From Tigriopus japonicus (Eukaryota; Arthropoda; Copepoda; Harpacticoida; Harpacticidae), in assembly GCA_010645155.1 (NCBI GenBank), contig CM021320.1:8766182-8830181 (forward strand): a DNA stretch of 64,000 nt, written 5' to 3'. This document shows, piece after piece, positions 11,008 to 21,745 of the stretch (its first letter is position 1; the number at the start of each line of letters is the position of its first letter). The notes under the pieces were generated by a model, which searched no databases, was not told the DNA's origin, and worked only from the letters and a program-made list of their open reading frames with translations. A program made the position numbers and the translations under genes.

Positions 11008-14000
11008 GCCCAGATTTGTCCACAGCTGGTTCGTCGAGCTTCCGCACATTTCGTGCCCTGACCTGTCCCACATATTGTTCCAAGGATGTGGATCCAGTCT
11101 GTGGATCTGACGGCGTGATCTACAAGAATGAATGTGACATGCGGAAACGAACATGTAATCGAGGTGAGAATTCGTTGACAGCTTTGAAGACGGATTTTAT
11201 GCATACATATTGATTGGTTCCCTTGTGATTTCCCAATGATGAACACCATGTGAAATAGGATATAAATATGGTTTGCTTGCTATGAGTAAAGCTGAACATA
11301 GAATTTTTAGCGAGATATTTTTTGGGACACTTTTGTTGAAAACTACAAAAATTTCAATGAGAATAGGAGTTTTGAGTTGTGGTGTTTGCGATGGTTATGC
11401 AGGTGTGGTTACACTATTAGAATTGAGAAACCGAGCTAAACAAAGAGTTCATTAGTAAAATGGTCTTGCACCATCTGGAATGACTCGAACGGTATTTTGG
11501 TTTCCTTCTTTTGGTAATTGGAATTTCATGTCTTTACCGGGAATGAATCCTCTACTTATTTTGGTCCTCTCTGAACAAAATCATGGGAGATTAGCAGGCA
11601 AGCAACCTGTGCCACTCCTCGACTAATGATTAATTAATCCGACTTTCATCCGCGACATCTAGCGCAATGTCATGGAAAATAATCATTACCATGCCCTCAC
11701 TCCCCGAGAAACTTGAAAAGCCTGACGGGAAAGAAAAAATTGGCATCATCCCGAAAAAACGCACGCTTTGTGTGCTAACGGAAGCCATAAAATTCAAGAC
11801 TTCATGCTCCTAATCGGAACGAAGTGCCAAACCTAATGCCGTGCTTCCGCTCTAACCAGATTCTCAGCTTTGCTTGGCTCTTGACACTCTTGAGGTGTGG
11901 ACGGGGCTCAATACATTGAACTTTTACCAATCTGTGTCATTTTCTGCCCTAGATATTGAAGCTGTGGATCTAGATCAGTGTTCGGTTCCCAATGGATCAA
12001 GATGCGACCACAAGTGTGACAAGGACAAGGATTTGGTTTGTGGAACAGATGGGCGAACCTACTTAAACAAATGCTTCCTTCAAGTTGAATTTTGCGAGTA
12101 AGTTGTCGTCGCTTCATCAAGTACCATCGGATAAGAAGTGACGAGGGAAACAACATATTTTCTAAATAAAGCCCTCGTAAATTATCTGCAAGGCAATTTT
12201 CCGCCATGAAAAAGGCGGCGAAATGATCTCAGATTGCATCCTGTCCAAGGCCAGTAAACCGACCATTGTGAATAAATGAATAATGTATTGTTGATGAAAT
12301 TCGAGTGAAAGTGAGTCCCCCCCTTTTTCCTCTCTTTATCAAAAGCCTGTGTGGTCCACATAATTATTGTATAGGACAATGCAATTCGAATTGAGGACTA
12401 GTAATCATCTGTTTCTGAGCTCTAATTCAGGGTGATTTGAATTTTAGACGCGGAATCGAGTTCGCTCACTACGGATCTTGTGTGAACACGTCCTCGAGCT
12501 CACAAGATTATTGTCCCAAATCATGCTCCATTTCCCGATCGGTTCTCCAGAATGGTCCCGTGTGTGGATCCAATGGCAATGTCTATCAATCAGAATGTGA
12601 AATGAAGATGAAAACTTGCGGGTAAGTCAACTTCAAAGGGCAGAGGAAACCGAGGTTGAGTTGACATCAATTAACCTTGCGTAGTTTCCTGTCTTTTTGA
12701 GTCACAATTTTTGGGCGCTAATTTTGAAAGGAAATTGGGATGGGAGTCAGAACGCCCAGGAAAATCCTATTTTGCGACGGATTTTTTATGTAACGTAAAC
12801 AGTTTTACAGACAAAGTCGAGTCGTGTTTAGAAATAATTGCTTAAACAAAGGTTATTGCTCCTCGTAAATGGAAAATACCGGTGATAAAGATCCTGGATT
12901 ACTTCATTATCAACTTTATGATCCTATGTTGACCTTCGATGGCGACGGGGAAAGATTTAATTAGTTTATTACTCAAATTTACAGACAAGGCGTTGTTTCT
13001 GTACATCGGAGACATTGCCAAACCACAAAACATTGCGATTCTGGATGCATGAGGATCTCAAGGTTGACTTGTGGTTCGGATGGGAAACTTTACAACAACG
13101 GATGCCAGATGCTTAGGAAGAATTGCGGGTACTTGTCCAATTTCCTAACCAATGTGTAGTTCCAATTATGACTTCGTCTAGTTTCTAACGGTTCAATTTA
13201 CCATCTCCAGCAAGCACGTTTATGATGTCCCTGTTCCGTTCTGCTTGAACAAATTGTACCGAACTGATTGTCCCGGAGATTGCTCGGATCAACCTGAGGA
13301 CCTTATTTGCGGAAGCGACGGAAACATTTACCGTAACGATTGCGAACTCAAGAAAATGACTTGCGGGTAAGTGGCCAAAAAGAAATCTTCCCATCAAAGA
13401 AACCAAACTCATAAGGAAAATCGCACTAGATTCCCCTTGACAAGATACGAGTTGACCATTAAAGTGGACATGTCTCTGTGTATGGAGAAATTGGCCAATT
13501 GCGACAAGATGACTTGTCCCGAAGCTCAAGAACCCGTGTGTGGTAACGACGGCATGACTTATGACAGCCCCTGTTTCCTCCGAAAGGCCACTTGCACCAG
13601 TGGAGTCCAAATGGCTCATGAAGGTCCCTGTGCTGATCTGACCAAGGACGATGAGTGCCCCCAAACTTGCCCTGAGCCCAAAGCCAACGACTTTGTGTGT
13701 GGATCGGACGGTAATGCCTACAGGTAATAACACTTCATTACCAAGCTTCTTGATCCTTGAACTATTATTGACAAACATTCTTCTTTGGGTAACTCGTTCA
13801 GATCTGAATGTGAGCTCAAGAAAGAGACTTGTGGCCAATATGTTGTGGTTGCACCCAACTCTCATTGCAAGGCCACTGAGTATTGCGACTCGAGCATTGA
13901 ATGTCCCAAGGCTGGCAAGACCAAGGTTATCTGTGGTTCGGATGCCCAATTCTACTCCACAGAATGCGAGATGAAGAAAAAGAATTGCGGGTGAGTGTTT

Positions 14001-14314
14001 CTTTCTAGAAATCACCTCCATACGTAACTCATTCATCACCTTCACGGATCTACTAATCTCCTTACAGACGTCACGTGTACGTGTCTCCGATGTCTCATTG
14101 CCTGAAGAACTTCAAATTCGTTTTCAATGGTTGTGGACGGGTGTGTCCATCTGAGTACGATCCCGTTTGTGGTGATGATAACAAGACCTATTCGAACCAA
14201 TGCTTCATGGAGATGGAAAACTGTCGAGCCCGATCGTTGGGTGGTGTGCGAAGGAAACATTACGGCAAATGTGGCGAGCCCAAGCAAAAGGCACGATTCT
14301 ATTTGTACAAATAG
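11008..14314 (+). CDS. Multi-domain Kazal-type serine protease inhibitor
   Basis: Eight exons can be joined in frame: 11008-11163, 11953-12097, 12448-12621, 12985-13128, 13211-13366, 13445-13723, 13802-13990 and 14068-14314 (TAG stop). They encode nine Kazal units, each with the C-x(6-9)-VCGSDG-x-x-Y-x-N-x-C signature, for example [15 protein letters not shown] in the first and [16 protein letters not shown] in the last. Kazal domains act outside the cell as substrate-like inhibitors of serine proteases. The residue two after the second Cys (the usual P1 site) reads K, K, I, R, D, E, E, K, S for units 1-9, suggesting trypsin-like targets for four units (inference). Most introns fall between the fifth and sixth Cys of a unit, in phase 2, typical of exon-repeat expansion. 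Exon 13445-13723 holds all of unit 6 and the start of unit 7. Later introns are only 77-82 nt. No signal peptide is visible. Confidence 0.9.
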
Positions 14315-16640
14315 TTTTGATCAAGATCGAATACTACATACAAGAACATGAAGTCATCCTCGCCAATGTGACGACATTGCTGTCGATGAATTAGAAGAAA
14401 AGTTGTTGGGACATCCATGTGCCAACCTTTCACTGCCAATTGTTACAAAAAAGAACCCGTATAGAAATAAGTATTTTGTAGTTTGTACCAAACAAAAATT
14501 GCTTTCAATCCCGATGGTTACCATCATCAAGAATATACTTAACAAACTTTTAATCCATCCCAGAACCTTAGACTCGTACCTTATTTTACGTCTGACGTCC
14601 TTTAACGAATTGAAACATGAAACTAGCAAGATCGTAATGGGATCGTAGATTAGGATCAGGTGGCCAATTTGGATTTGAATTGACAAAGAGCTCAATCGAA
14701 AAAGAAAAATCAGTTATCGAGAGGTATCAAGGCAACAATAGAAATCCGAATTATGAATTCTGTACTTGCTGACTTAGCCAAACGATCCAAATTGTACTTC
14801 ACAAACCTGGCTTCGAAAGCATAACAAACACTGACCGAGATAACAGAGTCTGTCGGAAAATGAAGCCAGGTGTTCATTTCCGAAATGAACTTTGAAGCTA
14901 AAATGAGGTTGCGTCGCACACAACAAATCTTGAAGATCTTGGTTCATAACTCAAATCTTTCCAACACATTTTAACATGATTCCTGGATTGCAATATTGTC
15001 CACTCGTGTGTTGCAAAGAGGATATCCAGTTTTGGCCATGCAAAGTCACGGTACTGAAAAATTCGTATCAAGTTTTTATGGTAATTCCAAAACACCATGA
15101 GATATGTTTCAGATTCAAAACTTAGATGTACCGAGTTTCTAAAACTTAGGTCTAAATTAAAATTCATACAAATAAAAACGTTTTAAACAAGCTATTTTTT
15201 TAAAATCTAGTAAATACACTTTTATAGCAAACCCAGATACCTTTACAATTTAAATTGCTTGAAAATATGTTACTCAGCTACTAAGTTATTTGAGTTTAAC
15301 CGGTCCATTTTTGGCCCAAAAAAGTGGAAAACGCTCCGGGTACATGAAAACTCAAATTCCCAAACAAATTACATGGATTTTTGATGTCAAGTTAAATTCC
15401 TCTATAAATTATTTTGTCCTTTTAAAAATTACACTCCATATCTTCTTGTGTTGGCATTAGAAAATCAATTGACGAAAGAAAAATCATACATAATTCGTTA
15501 ATTTTTTGGTCATTTCTATCATGAACTTGCAAAAATTGCTAGGATGATTACGCTCGTCAGCCATCAGCTAACACCATGGTCTGAAACGTTTGGGATTTCT
15601 GCTCCACAGCAAAAAAAATCCGTGCCTTAGTTGTGATTCACTTAGCATGACTATTTGATTTGTGAATACAATAATATAGTAGCTGAACTCCAAAAGACTT
15701 AAGATATGTGAAGACAAATCAATTTTAAGATCCAAGATCCAATATTGGCAACAAGTTTAAGTTCAGGATAGCCCTGAAATAAAAAAAAAAAAACTTTGTC
15801 CTTGCTGTGCCTCTATCTATAAGGGTCATTACCGGAGCCCTCCGATCAGTTTTGCCATCAAGGCCAAATTAGCTTTAATCAAAATTTGGCCAAAGTTCGG
15901 TTTCTTACTTTCACAAAAGCCTAACGATTCTAGTTTCAATCAAATATTATGCTTGATATTTCGTCTTGCTGATACATCTTGAAAGCCTGCTGAATTTTCC
16001 AACTTCATGACTATACTTCAAAAAATTTTAAGTTTGATGTGGTCAAGTGAGAAACACTTCATCAGTCCTGAGTCAAGACTCGACGTATCAGGTATGCTGT
16101 CGAAGAATTGAAGAAAAGGTCAACAGATACACTTGGTGCATTTATGAGTATGGTTTATTCAAAATTCTATTTCATGTTGCAAAATGACATGTTTTTAAGT
16201 CGCCAAGTCATTGTGTAACCAGATTGCCCCATAAAATATTCATGGAAATAGACCGACAAAAAACTATGTTTTCCTTTAAATAGACCGTCTTGTCGCTGTT
16301 GGCAGCGTTCCTGATTTTACTGATCAAGGAGAACGACCGTCCGACCGTCTTCCTCTCCTCGTGCTGAGAGAAGGCATAAAATTCAGGGCAGCAGAAATGA
16401 AAATGTTCAGATCGGCAAACATAAAAATAGGGATTCAATGCTTAAATAACATTGATAATAGTGTGCAACACAAGTGGATCATATTTTCTTTGACACAAAT
16501 AACAATACGATTGAAAAAATATCATGTAACTTAATACTTCCAACGCAATAAGAAATTCTGATCCTGAATGCTCTGAAGTGACGTCACGGGTAATGTTCGT
16601 CATTGGGAAATTTTAAGCTTCAGATTAAATCATCAATATC
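14315..16640. other. Intergenic, AT-rich, with diverged repeat copies
   Basis: No supported gene. About 15180-15345 resembles the duplicated unit at 26977-27556, sharing the sequence around GTCCATTTTTG, and 15610-15850 is a diverged copy of the 2750-3020 repeat. No canonical AATAAA was found close after the Kazal stop codon. Confidence 0.4.
15610..15850 (+). repeat. Dispersed repeat family, copy 2 (diverged)
   Basis: It shares with 2750-3020 the order TGTGATT, GAGCT/GAACTCC-AAAA-ACT, then GTTCAGGATAGCCCTGAAAT corresponding to GAGGATAGATCTGAAAT, then ACTTTGTCC. An A-run at 15781-15794 sits inside. Confidence 0.4.
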
Positions 16641-16659
16641 GCTCATCTTTTAGTAATGC

Positions 16660-17755
16660 GCCGAAATACAGTTACTCTGCTAGTGATGAGTCGAAATACA
16701 GTTACTCTACTAGTGATGAGTCGGAATGCTCAATCCGAATGAATCCGAATCCAAAAAATTTGATGCTCAATCCGAACGAATCCGAATTCGAAATTTTGTC
16801 GATAAATCCGAACGAATCCGAATCCGAAAATTTGCCGCTCAATCCAAACGAATCCGATTCCGAAAATTTGATGCTCAATCCGAATGAATCCGAATCCAAA
16901 AAAATTGATGCTCAATCCGAACGAATCCGAATTCGAAATTTTGTCGATAAATCCGAACAAATCCAAATCCGAAAGTTTGCCACGCAATTCGAAAATATCA
17001 GAAAATTTGCCGTGCAATCCGAAAAAATCCGAAATCCTAAATTCAAAGTATTTTGGAAGAGGCGTGTTATTGGAAGTTTAGATTGGCATTCTAATAACAT
17101 TTCCTTGGTGTTGCGAATTGCAGGAAGAAATCTCTCTACCCTACAATTGACCTCGTGAAACGAGCAAATAGTTTTTACTCTTTGATGACTAACACCTACA
17201 AGAATGCACGGCCAAGCTGAGTGGCTGAATGGTAGGATTCGCTAATTGAATCAACTCAATTTTTAAATCTGTTAACACTGTGTCATTTTTGATAAAACAT
17301 GAAACAATTGAATACCTTGCAGAGAAATTAAAAAATCCTTAGTTGAAGGTATTGAAATTACACTATAAAATTACGAAAAAAATATTTCTAAATGGAAATC
17401 TTGAGAATTGAAATTTCGAAAAAAATGAACTCAGATTAGTTTCGAATCCGAATTCAACATGCTTTGACGAATCCGAATCGAATCCGAAATTTCGCGCTGA
17501 AACCCGAACGAATCCGAATCCGAAATTTCGCGCTGAAACCCGAACGAATCCGAATCCGAAATTTCGCGCTGAAACCCGAACGAATCCGAATCCGAAATTT
17601 CGCGCTGAAACCCGAACGAATCCGAATCCGAATCAGAAATATGTTGCCTCAATCCAAACGAATCCGAATTCAATCGGATCCGAAAAGTCGGATCTGATGC
17701 ACAGCTCTACTAGTGAGGAGTCGAATTACGGCTCCTCCACTAGTGATGAGTTGGA
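16660..17755. repeat. Composite satellite: 30-bp minisatellite enclosing GAATCC arrays
   Basis: The outer parts (16660-16722 and about 17703-17752) are imperfect copies of a 30-bp unit containing ACTAGTGATGAGTCGAAA. Between them lie two arrays. At 16725-17035, units built from AATCCGAACGAATCCGAATC recur irregularly. At 17466-17640, four near-identical 36-bp units contain GAATCCGAAATTTCGCGCTG. The arrays are open in several frames and give chance peptide repeats such as RIRIRNFALKPE, which should not be taken as genes. The layout suggests an element inserted into a minisatellite. Confidence 0.7.
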
Positions 17756-17759
17756 AGAG

Positions 17760-20700
17760 CTTTTGGTCGAAATTTTGGTTTTGAATTTTCGCATAAGAAC
17801 AAGGAGTCCTTTTTATGAAAGGTTAAGTTAAAATTTTTGGCCATGATTTATCCAAAATGGTCACGGTAACTGATTTGTTCCAAGCTTTTAGTCAGGAAAT
17901 GTTCTAATTATACTAAAATTAAAAATTGAGACAAGGAGATAAAAAGATGATTAAAACGATCACGGAAATTCCATGATCAACAGTGTTATAAATTTTAAAC
18001 AAAGAAATAGCGCGGACGTTATCCTAAATGATATTCAGTGTTAAGGAAATGTTTCGATGGAACAATTTAATTCGTATAAACTCAAAATGGAATGGCAAAA
18101 TAAGCTCTTAATTGCTTTTAAACAAATAGTGTACATGACAATTCTTGTTTCGCCACTATTTGGTCAAACAGAAAATTTCAAAAAGCGTGGAATTTCGAAC
18201 TAAATGACGTTTGGGCTACTTTTTGTCTCAAATTTACAGCTCTTGAAAATCTCTTTAATTATTTTATTATTTTATATTTGCCACAGGATTAGCGACAGTA
18301 AATGTTGAAAGAGGCAAATTAGATCCAAAAATTACATTACATAAAGACAATCTAAAGCTAAAACTTAAAATGTACTTGATATTACTTGATATTTCCATAA
18401 TTGAAAAACCAGCTGCCTCTACAAGAAAGCTATCGTTGTGACACCAAGTTAAACAAAGACTTGTTTGTAACTGGCTACTTAAGGTTTTCTCACATTGATC
18501 AATGTTTTATACAACTTCTATTAATTGCATTACTTTAAAAAAACCTGACTCGTGGAAACAAAAACACCATGTGTCATTTACAAGCTACAGTGTGCTACTC
18601 CTTTGTATCACCACAATTTATAACCATCGCGTTTGTCCTAAATGCTAGTGCCTTTTGCCTTCCTTCCTCTGTTGCACTAGAAAAAAGAATATCATCGGCG
18701 TGTTCCAAGTTCAGCTCCCGTAAATTTTCCCCGGCTTTCTACACGATCCACCTCCTTCAATGAACACGCGTTCTTGTTCTCCTCTCCTTCGTTGTTCCTC
18801 TTCCTAACTCGCTTGCTCCTTTCGCGGATCCAAGCAAGCTTTTTGACTTCAGAGAAGAGCGGAGAGTGGAAAAAGTACACCTCACAACTTCTCCTATTGG
18901 AGAACTAAGGTTAAAGTGCCTTGGTGAATGACGAGTGGCTGTACTACACTTCTACACATCTACTCTAACACTCGGCTTCTGCATGTTGTTTCAAAAGCAT
19001 GATTTCATCCATGAAAACAACGCTGGAAAACTCCTGACTTCTCGCTAAGAAGCGGATTTCGTTTCACTTACTAAACGGTAAGCAGAGAGCATGATCAAGA
19101 AAAAACCAATAATTTCGTTCACGATCAGAGGCCAAGAGAGCTTTGAACTCTCGGGGCCCATCTGAATCAATACCGGCGTCAAAGACGGTAATAGGCCTAC
19201 TAAAGAACAAACCTCAAGGAAAGCCTGACTCCTCTCTAGTCTTAATTTATGTGACGTCTATGGCTTATGATAGCCATTTCGCTAGTATTTACGGTTGAGT
19301 AATTGAGTCGGAGCCAAAAAGTTGAGGGCAAAAATTGGGGAATTGTCGATTCTGGGTCAAAAGATCGGTGAATGTTGCCAATGTCTTACTTCCTCGGGAA
19401 TGACGCAAGCATTTCGCTACTGAGGACAGGAATGTGGAAAGCATTGTTTCCGACATTTTTATTGGGACCGCGAATGAGAATATTGCATGCCCCGCATAAT
19501 CTATGGAGGCAGGAAGGTCCGACACGTGAGAGATGATCTACAAATGGCACTTCATGACAAGTCCTGTCCCACTTCTTGAAAAGTTGATCCCATGGACCAT
19601 GCCCAAAATGGCCATCATGGCTTCCTCTTCCTTGTCAAGCAAACGAATGTAAAAGTAGTGGGATCGAGTTTGCAAGAAATGTGAATAAGTGTTTGTGACG
19701 TTGGCGTTGGAAAATGTGCAAAGGGTCGGATTACAAATCTGAGCTGGCTGACATTCCTGGCAAAAGATCATGGGATATCACTAATGAGATCATTTGCACC
19801 CGTGTTGAAACTGCCGGTAACATTTATCGGGCTCGTTGATAGACTTGTGTGGTTTCTTATTTCCTAATGGTCACTCAATGCCTAAATCCATCCCATTAGT
19901 GTTCCTATTTTCCTTAATCATAGCAAGTGAAGAGGAAAAATTCCCCAGGGGAATCATGTACATTGTGTGTTGTGGCTTGATGAACTTGGAACAACGTTGA
20001 CCCCTGGAGAGTAAGTAAATGATAACGAACTTCTGGATCGATGGATCCAAATGCCCACAAACTTGTCACGTTCCATTTGGCATCCTCTTTATAAACATCT
20101 ATTTTCCAACTTCTTGATTCAAATGACCTTTTGTGCTCAAGTATCTTGAAAATGATAAAATTAATGCCGTGTCAGCCCGAAAGTTTTATTATTGAGTTTG
20201 TACGTTCCATTCCGTTGTTGTCAGTAATTTCAGCACAATGGAGAACCAAAAAGTTCCAAAAATGGCCTTTTATGTTGGTAGTTTCTGACTTCATGACTAT
20301 CCCTGAAGCTAATAAAAAGAGACATTTTACATTTTTCTGCCTTTTTGTATTCAAAAATATTTGACCCTCTGCACTCAAACTCAATGAGTTTTGAACAAAG
20401 TTGTGTTTGCAGTGATTGTGTATACTGATATGTTTCGAGTTGGATTTTTGGCAGAGTTTTGCCATTTTGGTTTTTAGGGTCAAAAATCTGACCACAACTA
20501 AACTTTTCAACAAGCAATAGACCTTATCTACCAAAAGATATGGCAGCACTGCCAATTCGAAATCCATTTTTATACCTATCGATGGAACTCGAAATCGAAC
20601 CAGTTCGAGTGTTGCCAAATTGGTCCCTGTTCAGGTCTTTTCAAAAAGTGCAATACAACCTGCCCTTTAAACTGCGATATACTTCCGAGTCAAAAATGGC

Positions 20701-21570
20701 AGCACTCCTGGTTCGAAACACAAAACTTATTGTGTAGCGTTCCTAACTAACTTACAAGCTCAAAACCGACTGAGTAATTTGCAAGCCTCATTGTGACATA
20801 CACAAGTTCCATTAGTTGGCGTCTTATTTTGTTTTGTCCATTTATTGAAAATTGCTCAACAAATCACAACTTAATGATTTGACAAATCAATTTGGTTAAT
20901 AAGAAGCTCAGAAGGGGGCCTTTTGATTTCTTGAGAGCGCTCCAATAACTAGAAACATTCGATCAGATCTCAGGTTCCATACATATGATTGGTGAGTTCA
21001 GGATTCAAGTTTCTTGCAGGCACAAATCCATTCATTGATAAAGGACACGGATTGGGGAATTCTATCCCGCCTCGTGCAAACCACAAAGACATCCAACAAA
21101 AAGAAACTCACGGACAAGAAGATTTAGAATTCCTCATCAATTTGTCTCGGCCCAACAGGAAACTTATCTTAGTTGTTGATCCAACTGTCGAAGTCAAGAT
21201 GCTTTAAGCACAAAAAGCCGGTAACTAATTTCCACTTGAAGACATCAAAAGAATAGGAAAGCTTCCCGAAATCGAAATTGAAAACTATCGGAAAAGCGAC
21301 TCTCTGCTTGTTGAGAACCGAAACAAATGCCCCAAAACATCGTTCATGCGTTCGTCGGAAATGTGGAATTCTTCATCTGATAAGCTCGTCAACCTCCTCA
21401 CGTGACCAAAAAAGCTTCTCATCTTGAGTGATTGAATCCTGAAATGATACAACGCTCAGCGCTTTTTTCCGTCTTCCTTCACTACGGTGTTTCTTGTGCG
21501 GGGTTTACGGACTTTCGACGACGAGCCTTCCTCGAGTGTTATGACCTGGAAAGTTGAATGATCAAAAAAA
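17760..21570. other. Intergenic stretch, no gene seen
   Basis: I found no exon with convincing splice sites, RNA gene or clear terminal repeats on either strand. The minus-strand frame at 20172-20618 (148 codons) crosses AT-rich sequence with no motif and is not called. Confidence 0.4.
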
Positions 21571-21580
21571 CGACTACACA

Positions 21581-21617
21581 TATAAGAAGACGTATTGAAA
21601 TCGCTTTGTCAGACCAA
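21581..21617 (+). promoter_or_regulatory. TATA box plus initiator core promoter
   Basis: TATAAGAA begins at 21581, and a TCAGACC initiator-like site has its A at 21611, 30 bp downstream, the spacing expected for an animal core promoter. It lies 135 bp before the ATG at 21746. This is a motif-based inference. Confidence 0.5.
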
Positions 21618-21711
21618 TTACAAAAAGCCAGAGACTGCATTCATTTGTTTGGGCAACCTCAAGCCCATCACTCTTGAAAAATCCTCGACCGAGCTGTTGG
21701 AATTGAAGTGA

Positions 21712-21729
21712 ATGCGCACATACGATTAA
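21712..21729 (+). other. Five-codon upstream ORF in the 5' leader
   Basis: ATG CGC ACA TAC GAT TAA lies between the predicted start site and the main ATG at 21746. Its stop is 16 nt before the main start. Such short upstream frames commonly damp translation; the effect here is inferred. Confidence 0.4.
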
Positions 21730-21745
21730 CGATTTAGTGTTGAAG

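Noticed and set aside
13185..14045. 286-codon open frame on the minus strand
   Set aside because: It is the antisense shadow of the Kazal exons, whose Cys-rich plus-strand reading and splice sites are unmistakable.
17464..17697. Open frame with RIRIRNFALKPE repeats
   Set aside because: It is produced by 36-bp satellite units, a multiple of three; there is no start context or domain.
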